A stretch of DNA of 64,000 nt, from contig NZ_JAAVUS010000001.1 in assembly GCF_018449525.1 (NCBI RefSeq), forward strand, positions 868,001 to 932,000, given 5' to 3'. A program made the position numbers and the translations under genes. Below are positions 1 through 8,196 of the stretch, in pieces. The stretch's first letter is position 1. Every line of letters starts with the position of its first letter. Under the pieces are notes generated by a model. It saw only the letters and a list, made by a program, of their open reading frames with translations. It did no database searches and was not told the DNA's origin. This DNA comes from Bradyrhizobium sp. dw_78 (GTDB lineage Bacteria > Pseudomonadota > Alphaproteobacteria > Rhizobiales > Xanthobacteraceae).

Positions 1-1
1 C

Positions 2-1069
2 GTGATCACGCTGAACGACGACGCCGGGAGCCTGTCGGTCACGAGCTCGAACACGAACGCTTTCACCGCGCTCGGCTTCAGCGGCACCGTCACCGGCGCA
101 ACCGCCGCCGGCACCGTGGTCAACAGCCAGGCCACGACTCCGACGCCGCTGCCGATCACGGGTGCGACGGCGTTGTCCGGTGCCGCCGGCACGGATTCGC
201 TGGGGGGAGGCAGTTTTGCGGCCGGCGACACCCTCACGGTCAACGGTTCGACCATCCAGTTCTATAACTCCGGCACCACGCCCCCGACCGCTGCCGGCAC
301 CACGTCCGGCACCACCTATGTTGATCTCGCGACCGCGACCGTCGGCGACCTCTTGGGTGATATCGATTCGATCACCGGCACCACGACCCCGTCGACCATC
401 GACGGCGGCGTGATCACGATCCATACCGACGATGCCTCCAGCCTGAAGATCACCAGTTCGGATTCCGCCGCGCTGGCCGGGCTTGGTTTCAGCGGCGGCA
501 CCGTCACCGCGATACAGCCGCCGCTGCGGGTCGGCGGCACGCCGCCGGGTTCGGCGACCACGCTCGTCAACGGTACCTCGAACACGGTGCAGTGGTACAC
601 CGGCAATTCCGGGCCGGGTTCGGCACGGGCATCGTCGAGCGCGCGCATCGATACGTCGGAGACGATCAATTTCGGCGCGCAGGCCAACGAGCAGGCGATC
701 CGCATCCAGATGCAAAACATCGCGGTGTTTGCCGCCTTCACGGCGTCGCCGACGGGGACCAATTCGGCAGCGCAGATCAATGCGCTGAGCCAGCGCATCT
801 CGACCAATCTGACGCCGCAAGCTGGTCAACAAAGCCTTGCCGAAATGCAGACCGACTTCGCCAATGCGCAGACCGAAATCCAGGCCGCGACGGCCCGGCA
901 AACCCAGACCCAGACCATGATGCAGAACATGATCGACCAGACCGAGGATGTTTCCACCGATCAGGTAGCCAGCGAATTGCTCGCGGTTCAGAACAGTTTG
1001 CAAGCATCTTATCAAGCGACTTCAATGCTTTCTCAACTCTCCTTGGTCAAGTATCTGCCGGCCGGTTAA
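2..1069 (+). CDS. flgL: Flagellar hook-filament junction protein, FlgL-like (5' truncated)
   Basis: The frame is open at the window edge, so only the last ~355 residues are present. The C-terminal ~110 residues are a helical flagellin-type D0/D1 segment (NFGAQANEQAIR, ending in LSQLSLVKYL). That ending fits alphaproteobacterial FlgL (HAP3) better than flagellin, which here ends in SVLQLLR. The part before it is Gly/Thr/Ser-rich and carries about one and a half copies of a module (AGDTLTVNGSTIQF then VGDLLGDID then a GLGFSGG close). The same module fills the outer domain of both flagellins downstream. FlgL joins hook to filament outside the cell. The stop is TAA at 1067-1069. A domain-bearing flagellin is the alternative identity, but the C-terminus argues for FlgL. 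Confidence 0.72.
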   Translation: MITLNDDAGSLSVTSSNTNAFTALGFSGTVTGATAAGTVVNSQATTPTPLPITGATALSGAAGTDSLGGGSFAAGDTLTVNGSTIQFYNSGTTPPTAAGTTSGTTYVDLATATVGDLLGDIDSITGTTTPSTIDGGVITIHTDDASSLKITSSDSAALAGLGFSGGTVTAIQPPLRVGGTPPGSATTLVNGTSNTVQWYTGNSGPGSARASSSARIDTSETINFGAQANEQAIRIQMQNIAVFAAFTASPTGTNSAAQINALSQRISTNLTPQAGQQSLAEMQTDFANAQTEIQAATARQTQTQTMMQNMIDQTEDVSTDQVASELLAVQNSLQASYQATSMLSQLSLVKYLPAG

Positions 1070-1087
1070 TCCGCGAAGCAAATCGAA

Positions 1088-1117
1088 CGGAGAACTGCCA
1101 TGCGGAGAACTGACATG
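1088..1117 (+). repeat. Tandem 15-bp duplication carrying ribosome site and start codon
   Basis: Two adjacent 15-bp units, 1088-1102 and 1103-1117, differ at one base. Each reads CGGAGAACTGCCATG or CGGAGAACTGACATG. Each unit holds a GGAG Shine-Dalgarno core and an ATG in the same frame, so the first ATP-grasp gene has two equally good start sites (1100 and 1115). Confidence 0.85.
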
Positions 1118-2362
1118 GGGATTGTCTGCGCCGACAGCGCCGATCGTGCTTCCAGCGCCTGCGCGGACCGGATTGGTTTTGCCAGGCTCACGGACATGGC
1201 GTTTCGCGGTGCCGATCTTCGTCCGCTGCGCGACGAGATCATGTCGAAGATCGCCGATGGTTCGGCCAGCGCGGGCGAGGCGCTCGATCTGTCATTGATC
1301 GTGCAATTGCTCGGTGAGAAGCAGGCAGGGCTTGCGGTGCAGGCCGAAGTGCTGGCCTTTCATCAATTGTTTCGTTCGCCCTGTTCGGCGGAGCAGCCGA
1401 AGCTGCGGGTTCTCGCGCTCGCGGCCGAAATGGACATGGGCGGCAACACGCCGATCGAGTTTCTGCTGGAGCATTCCGGGATCGAATTGTTGACGCTGTA
1501 TGTCGTCGCGGGCGTCGAATTGCCGGCGCCGCTGCCGGATCATGACATAGCGATCGTGATCGCCTCCGACTCGGAGGAGTGCCGCGATGCGCTGGGTAAG
1601 ATCGAGCGCGCCGCGCCGCGCTGGCCGCGGCCGCTGCTCAATCCGCCCGACCGCGTCGCCCGCCTCGATCGCGACAAGCTGCACCGTCTGCTTCATGGCG
1701 TCGAGGGACTGGATATCCCGGCGACCCTGTGCGTGACGCGCGCGCAATTGTCCGATCCGTCTCGCGTGAACGGCCAGTTCTCGGGCGCCGGCGCGAGATT
1801 TCCCCTGATCGTGCGGCCGCGCGGTTCGCATGCCGGCATGGGGCTTGCGAAGATCGACGATCGGGCCGCGCTCGACCGGTATCTTATGGAGCGGCCGGAG
1901 CCGGAATTCTTTGTCTCGCGCTTCGTCGATTATGCCAACGCCGACGGCCTGTTCCGCAAATACCGGATCGCCTTTGTCGACGGCCGTCCCTATGCCTGCC
2001 ACATGGCGATCGCCGACCGCTGGGACATCTGGTACCTCAATGCGGGAATGGCCTTCAGCGAGAGCAAGCGCAATGAAGAGGCCGAGTTCATGCGGAGCTT
2101 CGATCACGGCTTCGCTGTCCGCCATCGGCACGCGCTGGCGGCGATGGCTGCCCGCATCGGTCTCGATTACTTCACGGTCGATTGTGCGGAAAACAAGCGC
2201 GGCGAACTGCTGATCTTCGAGGCCGACAACACCGCCGTCGTGCATAATATGGATTCCCCGGAACTGTATCCCTACAAGGGGCCGCAAATGCGCAACGTCT
2301 TCGAGGCGTTCGCAGCGATGCTGTTGCGCCGCGCCCGCGACGGCCGCGAGCGCGCAGCCTGA
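1100..2362 (+). CDS. ATP-grasp family protein (paralogue 1), putative carboxylate-amine ligase
   Basis: A 420-residue soluble protein. Residues ~100-195 form an N-terminal alpha/beta region (LRVLALAAEMDMGGN, then an AIVIASDSEE strand). The ATP-grasp fold follows: LDRDKLHRLL near 195, the nucleotide loop LIVRPRGSHAGMGLAK near 236-252, KYRIAFVDG near 290, and the metal-binding FEADNTA near 373. ATP-grasp enzymes join a carboxylate to an amine or similar nucleophile through an acyl phosphate; the substrate here is unknown. It starts 30 bp after the FlgL-like stop, so co-transcription is likely. A same-length paralogue lies at 4908-6170. The start is 1100 or 1115 because of the duplicated ribosome site. 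A RimK-like ligase acting on flagellin or a nucleotide-sugar precursor is inference. Confidence 0.75.
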   Translation: MRRTDMGIVCADSADRASSACADRIGFARLTDMAFRGADLRPLRDEIMSKIADGSASAGEALDLSLIVQLLGEKQAGLAVQAEVLAFHQLFRSPCSAEQPKLRVLALAAEMDMGGNTPIEFLLEHSGIELLTLYVVAGVELPAPLPDHDIAIVIASDSEECRDALGKIERAAPRWPRPLLNPPDRVARLDRDKLHRLLHGVEGLDIPATLCVTRAQLSDPSRVNGQFSGAGARFPLIVRPRGSHAGMGLAKIDDRAALDRYLMERPEPEFFVSRFVDYANADGLFRKYRIAFVDGRPYACHMAIADRWDIWYLNAGMAFSESKRNEEAEFMRSFDHGFAVRHRHALAAMAARIGLDYFTVDCAENKRGELLIFEADNTAVVHNMDSPELYPYKGPQMRNVFEAFAAMLLRRARDGRERAA

Positions 2363-2470
2363 CGAGCCGGCGACTTCGGAAAATGCTAGCCTCAATCATG
2401 CAAGGCTGATTCGGACGCTGCGGCTTCCGGATCGGCTGATGGCTGATGCGTTCTCCGGGAAGAAAGTCGT

Positions 2471-4063
2471 TTGCCGGCAAGCTGGAAAACATCTGGGCGG
2501 ATACCGAACCTGTCCCGCATGCAGCGGCAGGCCTATGGTTCCTTTCACGACGGCGATCTCGACAAGGCCGAAAGGCTGTGCAGCGGGATTCTGCAGCACC
2601 GGCCCGACGATTTCGATGCGCTGCATCTGCTCGGGATGCTCCATTTCCAGCGCCGCCGCATGGTGGAAGCGCTCCGCTTTCTCGCCGCCGCGCTGAAGGC
2701 CAATCCCGATTCGTCGGACACGATGTCGAATCTGGGGCTCGCGCTTCATACCGTGGGCCGCTACGAGGAAGCGGTCCTGTGGTATCGCCACGCCTTGCAG
2801 CTTGCGCCGGATCATCCCGAAATACTCTACAATCTCGGTAATTCCAGTCTCGAACTCGGCCGTCTGCCCGAGGCGCTTTCGAGCTACGATGCCGCGCTGG
2901 CCCGCGAGCCCGGTCATGCCGGCGCGCTGGTCAACAAGGGCAACACGCTGCTGCGGTTGAACGAGCCCGGCGAGGCGCTTTCGAGTTATGACGCGGCGCT
3001 TGCCGTGATGCCGGGTCATTCGCAGATCCTGACCAATCGCGGCCATGCGTTGCGCCGGCTCGGCCGGCCGGTCGAAGCGCTCGCCGATTTCAGGGCGGCG
3101 CTTGCCGCGGCGCCTGAATTTGCCGAAGCCCATTTCGAAGCGGCGATGACGCATTTGCTGCTCGGCGATTTCGATGCGGGCTGGCAGGCCTATGAGTGGC
3201 GCTGGAAGACCGGTGCATTTGCGCAGCGCCGCCGCTCGTTTCCGGCACCGTTGTGGCAGGGCGGCGAGCCGGTTTCCGGCAAGACCGTTTTGCTTCATGC
3301 CGAACAGGGATTCGGCGACACCATCCAGTTCATCCGCTATGCGCCGCTGCTGGCGCTGCAGGGGGCAAACGTCGTTTGCGAGGTTCAGGCGGAACTGCAG
3401 CCGCTGTTGTCGCAGTTCGAAGGCGTCAAGGTGATCGCTTCCGGCGAGCCGCTTCCGGCATTCGACCTGCATTGCCCGCTGCTCAGCCTGCCGCGCGCCT
3501 TCAAGACGCAGGTCGGGACCATTCCGGCCGCGGTTCCTTATCTCGTCGCGCCGGCGGAGCGTCAGGCCCGCTGGCGGCATCGTCTGCCGGCGGGACGTCC
3601 GCGCGCCGGCTTCGTCTGGTCCGGTTCATCGATTCACAAAAGCGACAGCAGCCGGTCGATCGCGCTTTCGCGTCTGGCTGCGCTGTTCGAAGATCCGCCG
3701 CTGCAATGTTTCAGCCTTCAGACCGAATTGCGCAGCGCGGACAGCGAGGTGTTGCGCGATCTGCCGAAACTGATTCACCTCGGCGGCGAGATCGGCGATT
3801 TCACCGATACGGCCGCCATCATCTCGCTGCTCGATATCGTTGTTTCGGTCGATACCGCGGTGGCGCATCTGGCCGGAGCGCTGGGCAAGCCGGTGGTGAT
3901 CCTGCTTCCCTATGCGGCCGACTTCCGCTGGATGAGGGACCGCGAGGACACGCCGTGGTATCCGGCCGCGAAATTGCTCCGGCAACCGGCCCCGGGCGAT
4001 TGGGATAGCGTGATCGCCCGGCTGGGCGACGAACTTCGACGGTTGGGGCAGGGCGGCGCGTGA
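2471..4063 (+). CDS. TPR-repeat protein with GT9/GT-B-like glycosyltransferase domain
   Basis: About 530 residues. Residues ~20-235 are at least six tetratricopeptide units, with repeated patterns such as ALSSYDAALA and ILYNLGNSSLELGR. The C-terminal half has a GT-B-type domain resembling heptosyltransferase family 9 (HAEQGFGDTIQFIRY near 276; VVSVDTAVAHLAGALGKP near 457). TPR-glycosyltransferases are widely used to sugar-modify surface proteins, and the TPR part usually grips the protein substrate. The start is TTG 2471, preceded by GGGAAGAAAG; ATG 2519 is an alternative and no in-frame ATG lies further upstream. It is the second gene of the cassette. A role in flagellin O-glycosylation is inferred from position. 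Confidence 0.75.
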   Translation: MPASWKTSGRIPNLSRMQRQAYGSFHDGDLDKAERLCSGILQHRPDDFDALHLLGMLHFQRRRMVEALRFLAAALKANPDSSDTMSNLGLALHTVGRYEEAVLWYRHALQLAPDHPEILYNLGNSSLELGRLPEALSSYDAALAREPGHAGALVNKGNTLLRLNEPGEALSSYDAALAVMPGHSQILTNRGHALRRLGRPVEALADFRAALAAAPEFAEAHFEAAMTHLLLGDFDAGWQAYEWRWKTGAFAQRRRSFPAPLWQGGEPVSGKTVLLHAEQGFGDTIQFIRYAPLLALQGANVVCEVQAELQPLLSQFEGVKVIASGEPLPAFDLHCPLLSLPRAFKTQVGTIPAAVPYLVAPAERQARWRHRLPAGRPRAGFVWSGSSIHKSDSSRSIALSRLAALFEDPPLQCFSLQTELRSADSEVLRDLPKLIHLGGEIGDFTDTAAIISLLDIVVSVDTAVAHLAGALGKPVVILLPYAADFRWMRDREDTPWYPAAKLLRQPAPGDWDSVIARLGDELRRLGQGGA

Positions 4064-4067
4064 GCCG

Positions 4068-4086
4068 TTAGGATTTCATTAACCAC
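4068..4086 (+). promoter_or_regulatory. CtrA-like site TTAG-N7-TTAACCAC before the glycosyltransferase
   Basis: TTAG at 4068-4071, seven bases, then TTAACCAC at 4079-4086: one mismatch from the CtrA consensus TTAA-N7-TTAAC. It overlaps the 81-bp gap after the TPR gene and lies 59 bp before the ATG at 4145, so it could drive the downstream three genes separately. Confidence 0.5.
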
Positions 4087-4144
4087 GTCTGTTTACTGTT
4101 TGGTGAGGATTGCGGGCCGTTGCTTTCCGCATTCGGAGCCGTTC

Positions 4145-4918
4145 ATGACCGACCGAATTCACCTGGTGGTGGCCACGCCGTGTTTTGGCAGTCAGGTGTC
4201 CAGCATCTACGCCAAGTCCATTTTCGCGCTTCAGGGCGCTATCCGCTCCAAATCCAACATCGACATGAAGGTGCTGCTGCGGGACGGCGACGCGCTGATC
4301 ACGCGGGCGCGCGCCAATCTGATGACGCAGTTCCTCGACGATCCCGAGGCGACGCATTTCCTGTTCGTGGACGCGGATATCGGCTTCCAGCCGGAGCAGG
4401 TCTTCCGCCTGATCGAATCCGGCGCCGACGTGGTGGCGGCCGTCTATCCGATCAAGCGCGTCAATTGGGACAAGGCGAGGCGGGCGGTCGAGAACAAGCG
4501 GCCCAACATCGCGCCGGCGGCGCTCGATTACGTGCTCGAACTGGACAATCCCGATCATGTCGCCGTCGTCAACGGCTTCACGCGGGTGCGCTACGCCGGA
4601 ACCGGATTCCTGATGATCCGGCGTCAGGTCTTCGAGAAGATGTGTACCGCCTATGCGTCGCTGCAATTCTTCCGCGAGCATTCGCTCGACGACCTCGCCG
4701 GAAGCCCGAACCGGTTTGCGCTGTTCGAATGCATGATCGATCCCGGCAGCGGAACCTATCTCAGCGAGGATTTCGCGTTCTGCAAACGCTGGACCGATAT
4801 CGGCGGCGAAATCTGGGCGGATCTCGAAAGCAGGCTCGATCACGTCGGCCCGTCGGTGTTTCACGGCGATGTCTCTTCGCAATTCGCGGCGGCGGAGCCG
4901 GTATCCGATGCGGCGTGA
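4145..4918 (+). CDS. Glycosyltransferase, family 2-like
   Basis: A 257-residue protein starting at ATG 4145 (MTDRIHLVVATPCFG). The opening beta strand, the ALITRARANLMTQFL segment and the acidic FLFVDADIGF (DxD-type, near residues 75-84) match a GT-A fold that binds a nucleotide-sugar through a metal ion. No membrane segment is visible, so it probably acts in the cytoplasm. It ends 11 bp inside the second ATP-grasp gene (ATG 4908, stop 4916-4918), which shows translational coupling. It is the third gene of the cassette. Donor and acceptor are unknown. Confidence 0.7.
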   Translation: MTDRIHLVVATPCFGSQVSSIYAKSIFALQGAIRSKSNIDMKVLLRDGDALITRARANLMTQFLDDPEATHFLFVDADIGFQPEQVFRLIESGADVVAAVYPIKRVNWDKARRAVENKRPNIAPAALDYVLELDNPDHVAVVNGFTRVRYAGTGFLMIRRQVFEKMCTAYASLQFFREHSLDDLAGSPNRFALFECMIDPGSGTYLSEDFAFCKRWTDIGGEIWADLESRLDHVGPSVFHGDVSSQFAAAEPVSDAA

Positions 4919-6170
4919 GGTGGCTTCGGTGCCGAAGGCGCAAGCCGTCGCGGCCGGGTCAGCTGCGGATCGCCTCGGGGTGGCCCGGCTGGCGCGGATG
5001 TCGGCCAGCGGTGCCGATCTGCATCCGCTGTGGCGGACGCTGATCGCCAAACTGATCGGCGGCACCATCGCGCCGGGCGAGGGGCTCGACCTGTCGCTGA
5101 TCGCGCAACTGCTCGGCGACAAAAACACCGGACTTGCGATCCAGCATGAGATCCTCGCCTCCCATCAATTGTTCCGTTCGCCATGCGCTTCAAAGATGCG
5201 GGGGCTGCGCGTGCTCGCGCTTGCGGCCGCGACCGATATGGGCGGCAACACCCCGATCGAGTTCCTGCTGGAAGGATCCGGCTTTGAACTAACGACGCTC
5301 TATGTCATGCCGGATTTCGACCTGCCGGCGCCGCTGCCCGATCATGACGTCGCCATCGTGATCGCCTCCGACTCGGAGGACTGCCGCGACGCGCTGCAAA
5401 AAATCGATCAGGTCGCGGCGCGCTGGCCACGGCCACTGCTCAACGCGCCGCATCTCGTCCGTCATCTCGATCGCGACAAGCTGTATCGTCTGCTTGACGG
5501 AATGACAGGACTGGAAATTCCGGAAACCGCGGCCGTCTCGCGCACGCAGCTATCGGACATATCCCGCTCCGCTCTCGCGTTGTGCGATGTCGCAGCCGAT
5601 CTTGCCTTTCCCGTCATCGTACGGCCGCGCGGATCGCATGCCGGGGCGGGGCTTGCGAAGCTCGATGATCGCGCCGCGTTGGCGCGTTATCTCGCCGACA
5701 GGCAGGAGCAGGATTTTTTCATCTCGCGTTTTGTCGACTACTCCGGTGCAGACGGCCTGTTCCGCAAGTACCGGATCGTATTCGTCGACGGCCGGCCCTA
5801 TCCGTGCCACATGGCGATCGCCGATCGCTGGGACATCTGGTATCTCAACGCCGCAATGTCGCAAAGCGCGAGCAAACGCCTCGAAGAAGAAACCTTCATG
5901 CGCAGCTTCGACATCGGCTTCGCGTGCCGCCATGCGACCGCGCTTTCCGGCATCGCCGCGCGGGTCGGCCTCGATTATTTCATCGTCGATTGCGCCGAGA
6001 CCAAGAACGGATCGCTGCTGGTGTTCGAGGCGGACAACACCGCGATCGTGCATGACATGGATCCGCCCGACATCTTTCCTTACAAGCCACCCCAAATGCG
6101 CAGCATCTTCGGCGCGTTCGCCGCGATGATCCAACGCCGCAGCCGGGAAAATCAGGAGTGTGCGGCATGA
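4908..6170 (+). CDS. ATP-grasp family protein (paralogue 2), putative carboxylate-amine ligase
   Basis: 420 residues from ATG 4908, exactly the length of the paralogue at 1100-2362. It is alignable throughout, with shared MGGNTPIEFLLE, ADRWDIWYLNA and FEADNTA. The nucleotide loop VIVRPRGSHAGAGLAK and the E-x-D-N metal site are intact, so both copies look active. An upstream ATG at 4869 is possible but would overlap the glycosyltransferase by 50 bp; the MRR start at 4908 parallels the first copy. Its stop overlaps the next gene as ATGA (6167-6170). The two ligases flanking two glycosyltransferases suggest paired use on two acceptors or two steps; the substrate is unknown. Confidence 0.75.
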   Translation: MRREVASVPKAQAVAAGSAADRLGVARLARMSASGADLHPLWRTLIAKLIGGTIAPGEGLDLSLIAQLLGDKNTGLAIQHEILASHQLFRSPCASKMRGLRVLALAAATDMGGNTPIEFLLEGSGFELTTLYVMPDFDLPAPLPDHDVAIVIASDSEDCRDALQKIDQVAARWPRPLLNAPHLVRHLDRDKLYRLLDGMTGLEIPETAAVSRTQLSDISRSALALCDVAADLAFPVIVRPRGSHAGAGLAKLDDRAALARYLADRQEQDFFISRFVDYSGADGLFRKYRIVFVDGRPYPCHMAIADRWDIWYLNAAMSQSASKRLEEETFMRSFDIGFACRHATALSGIAARVGLDYFIVDCAETKNGSLLVFEADNTAIVHDMDPPDIFPYKPPQMRSIFGAFAAMIQRRSRENQECAA

Positions 6171-7678
6171 CGATCGCTTTGCGCAAGGAACCGCTCAAGT
6201 CCGAACCGGGCGAGACGCTCGATCCGCAGAACTGGGACGAGATCCGGGCGCAGGGTCATCGCATGCTCGATGACATGTTCGATTATATCGCCAACATCCG
6301 CGAGCGTCCGGTCTGGTCGCCGATCCCAGATGATGTGCGTGGGCGATTTCGCGATGAGCTTCCGCGCCAGCCTTCCGATCTCGGCGCGGTCTATCGGGAG
6401 TTCGCCGACCATGTCGTGCCCTATGCGACCGGCAATGTTCATCCCGGCTTCATGGGCTGGGTGCATGGCGGCGGCAGCGCCGTCGGCATGCTGGCGGAGA
6501 TGCTGGCCGCCGGACTGAACGCCAATCTCGGTGGCCGCGATCACATGCCGATCGAGGTCGAGCGCCAGATCGTCGCATGGACGCGATCGATGTTCGGTTT
6601 TCCGGAGGAGGCGAGCGGGATTTTCGTCACCGGCACGTCGATGGCGAATCTGCTGGCGGTGCTGGTGGCGCGAACCGCGGCGCTGGGGCCGTCGGTCCGG
6701 CAGCACGGCATCGGCATCGAAGGCGCGCTGCTGACGGCGTACACATCGAAGGCGGCGCATGGCTGCATCACCAGGGCGATGGATATCGCGGGCTTCGGCA
6801 GCGATGCGCTGCGTTCGATCGCGACCGATCCATGTCACCGCATCGACGTTGCGGCGCTGCGTGCGCAGATCGCGGCGGATCGCGAGGCCGGCCTGAAGCC
6901 GTTCCTCGTCGTCGCTTCCGCGGGCACGGTCGATATCGGGGCGATCGACGATCTCGCCGCGCTGAGCGCGCTGTGCCGGGAAGAAAAACTCTGGTTTCAT
7001 GTCGATGGCGCCTATGGCGCTCTCGGAATCCTCTCGCCGGTGCTTGCGCCGCGGCTTGCCGGAATCGAGAACGCCGATTCGATCGCGCTCGATTTTCACA
7101 AATGGGGGCAGGTGCCTTACGACGCCGGATTCCTGCTGGTTCGCGACGGAAAACAGCACCGCGACGCCTTTGCCGCGCCGGCCGCGTATTTGCGCCGGGA
7201 AACCAGAGGCCTTGCCGCGGGATCGTCATGGCCCTGCGATCTCGGCCCCGATCTGTCGCGCGGCTTCCGCGCGCTGAAGACATGGTTCACCCTGAAAACC
7301 TTCGGTACCGAAAGGCTGGGAGCGGTCATCGCCCGCACCTGCGCGCTCGCCGGATATCTGGAAGCGAGGATATCGGCCGAACCGCGGCTCGAACTGCTGG
7401 CGCCGGTTCAGCTCAATATCGTCTGTTTCCGCTATCGCGCCGCCGACGCCAACAAGGTCAACGGCAATATCGTCGTCGATGTTCAGGAGTCCGGCATCGC
7501 GGCGCCGTCAACGACCGTTCTCGACGGGCAGCTCGCGATCCGGGCGGCGATCGTCAATCATCGCACCGATACCGTCGATATCGATGCGCTGATATCGGCG
7601 GTGCTGGAATTCGGAGCGCAGCGATCGAAGTCCGGCTCCGTGGTGAATGTCGAGCCGTCGCCGCCTTTGGCGATGTAG
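6167..7678 (+). CDS. Group II pyridoxal-phosphate-dependent amino acid decarboxylase
   Basis: 503 residues from ATG 6167, overlapping the ATP-grasp stop as ATGA. The fold-type I pattern is clear: HVDGAYGA holds the PLP-contacting Asp, and DFHKWGQVPYDAG carries the Schiff-base Lys312. The family removes the carboxyl group of aromatic amino acids, glutamate, diaminobutyrate or similar, yielding an amine and CO2. The substrate cannot be read from sequence; the WGQVPYDAG context resembles the aromatic-L-amino-acid/PanP-like branch. Tight coupling to a putative carboxylate-amine ligase suggests that the amine made here is what the ligase attaches. This is inference. Confidence 0.8.
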   Translation: MTIALRKEPLKSEPGETLDPQNWDEIRAQGHRMLDDMFDYIANIRERPVWSPIPDDVRGRFRDELPRQPSDLGAVYREFADHVVPYATGNVHPGFMGWVHGGGSAVGMLAEMLAAGLNANLGGRDHMPIEVERQIVAWTRSMFGFPEEASGIFVTGTSMANLLAVLVARTAALGPSVRQHGIGIEGALLTAYTSKAAHGCITRAMDIAGFGSDALRSIATDPCHRIDVAALRAQIAADREAGLKPFLVVASAGTVDIGAIDDLAALSALCREEKLWFHVDGAYGALGILSPVLAPRLAGIENADSIALDFHKWGQVPYDAGFLLVRDGKQHRDAFAAPAAYLRRETRGLAAGSSWPCDLGPDLSRGFRALKTWFTLKTFGTERLGAVIARTCALAGYLEARISAEPRLELLAPVQLNIVCFRYRAADANKVNGNIVVDVQESGIAAPSTTVLDGQLAIRAAIVNHRTDTVDIDALISAVLEFGAQRSKSGSVVNVEPSPPLAM

Positions 7679-7710
7679 GCGGCCGCTTCCCTTATAGGGC
7701 GGTATCGGAA

Positions 7711-7740
7711 GTTCACCTCTCCCATCGGGGAGAGGTGAAC
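7711..7740. terminator. Palindrome between convergent genes, likely bidirectional terminator
   Basis: A perfect 13-bp stem (GTTCACCTCTCCC / GGGAGAGGTGAAC) with an ATCG loop lies between the convergent decarboxylase and flbT genes. There is no U-run. CACCTCTCCC palindromes of this type are common dispersed elements in this bacterial family, so it may be a repeat serving as terminator. Confidence 0.6.
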
Positions 7741-7782
7741 GGAGCATGCGGCCAAACCGATGCAACCCAAACTCATTCTGCT

Positions 7783-8196
7783 CTAGGCGGCGTGCTTGCC
7801 GACTGTCGCGTCGATTTGCTCGAGCAGCTTCTTCTCATGGGCCACGAGCTTGCGGGCCTCCTTCAGCGCGCGATAGAGGTCGCCGCTCAGAATGCTGTTG
7901 TTGATGCCTTCGATGATCGGCCAGGCGCTGGGCGCGGCGGTCATGATCTCGCTCACCAGATGGAAGTAGGTGCTGTGCTGGGCCTGCGGGTCCGGCGAAA
8001 TGTACATCAGCTGCACCGCCAGATAGACCAGCTTCGCCGGCGTGTCGGCGTTCTCCGGCGTCATGATGTCCTTCTCGCGCAGGATCGGAACGTTGTCGCC
8101 GTCGATCAACAGGCGCGCGCGCTGATCCGTATTGGTGACGACGCAATTGCCGATGATGATCCGCTCATTCGGCTTGAGCTCGACCTTGAGGGACAT
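7783..8196 (-). CDS. flbT: Flagellar biosynthesis repressor FlbT
   Basis: A 137-residue protein whose N-terminus (MSLKVELKPNERIIIGN) is characteristic of FlbT. It is the usual length for the family. FlbT is a post-transcriptional regulator that in Caulobacter binds flagellin mRNA leaders with FlaF and holds back or matches flagellin translation to basal-body assembly. The start at 8196 has a GGAG ribosome site; the longer open frame upstream lacks family similarity. It is divergent from flagellin 1 and convergent with the decarboxylase. A CtrA-like site lies ~130 bp upstream. Confidence 0.9.
   Translation of the reverse strand: MSLKVELKPNERIIIGNCVVTNTDQRARLLIDGDNVPILREKDIMTPENADTPAKLVYLAVQLMYISPDPQAQHSTYFHLVSEIMTAAPSAWPIIEGINNSILSGDLYRALKEARKLVAHEKKLLEQIDATVGKHAA

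Noticed and set aside
316..807. Long open frames antisense to the FlgL-like gene and, similarly, antisense to most genes in the window
   Set aside because: High GC leaves few stops on the opposite strand. These frames lack ribosome sites, family motifs and sensible composition, and real genes on the other strand explain them.
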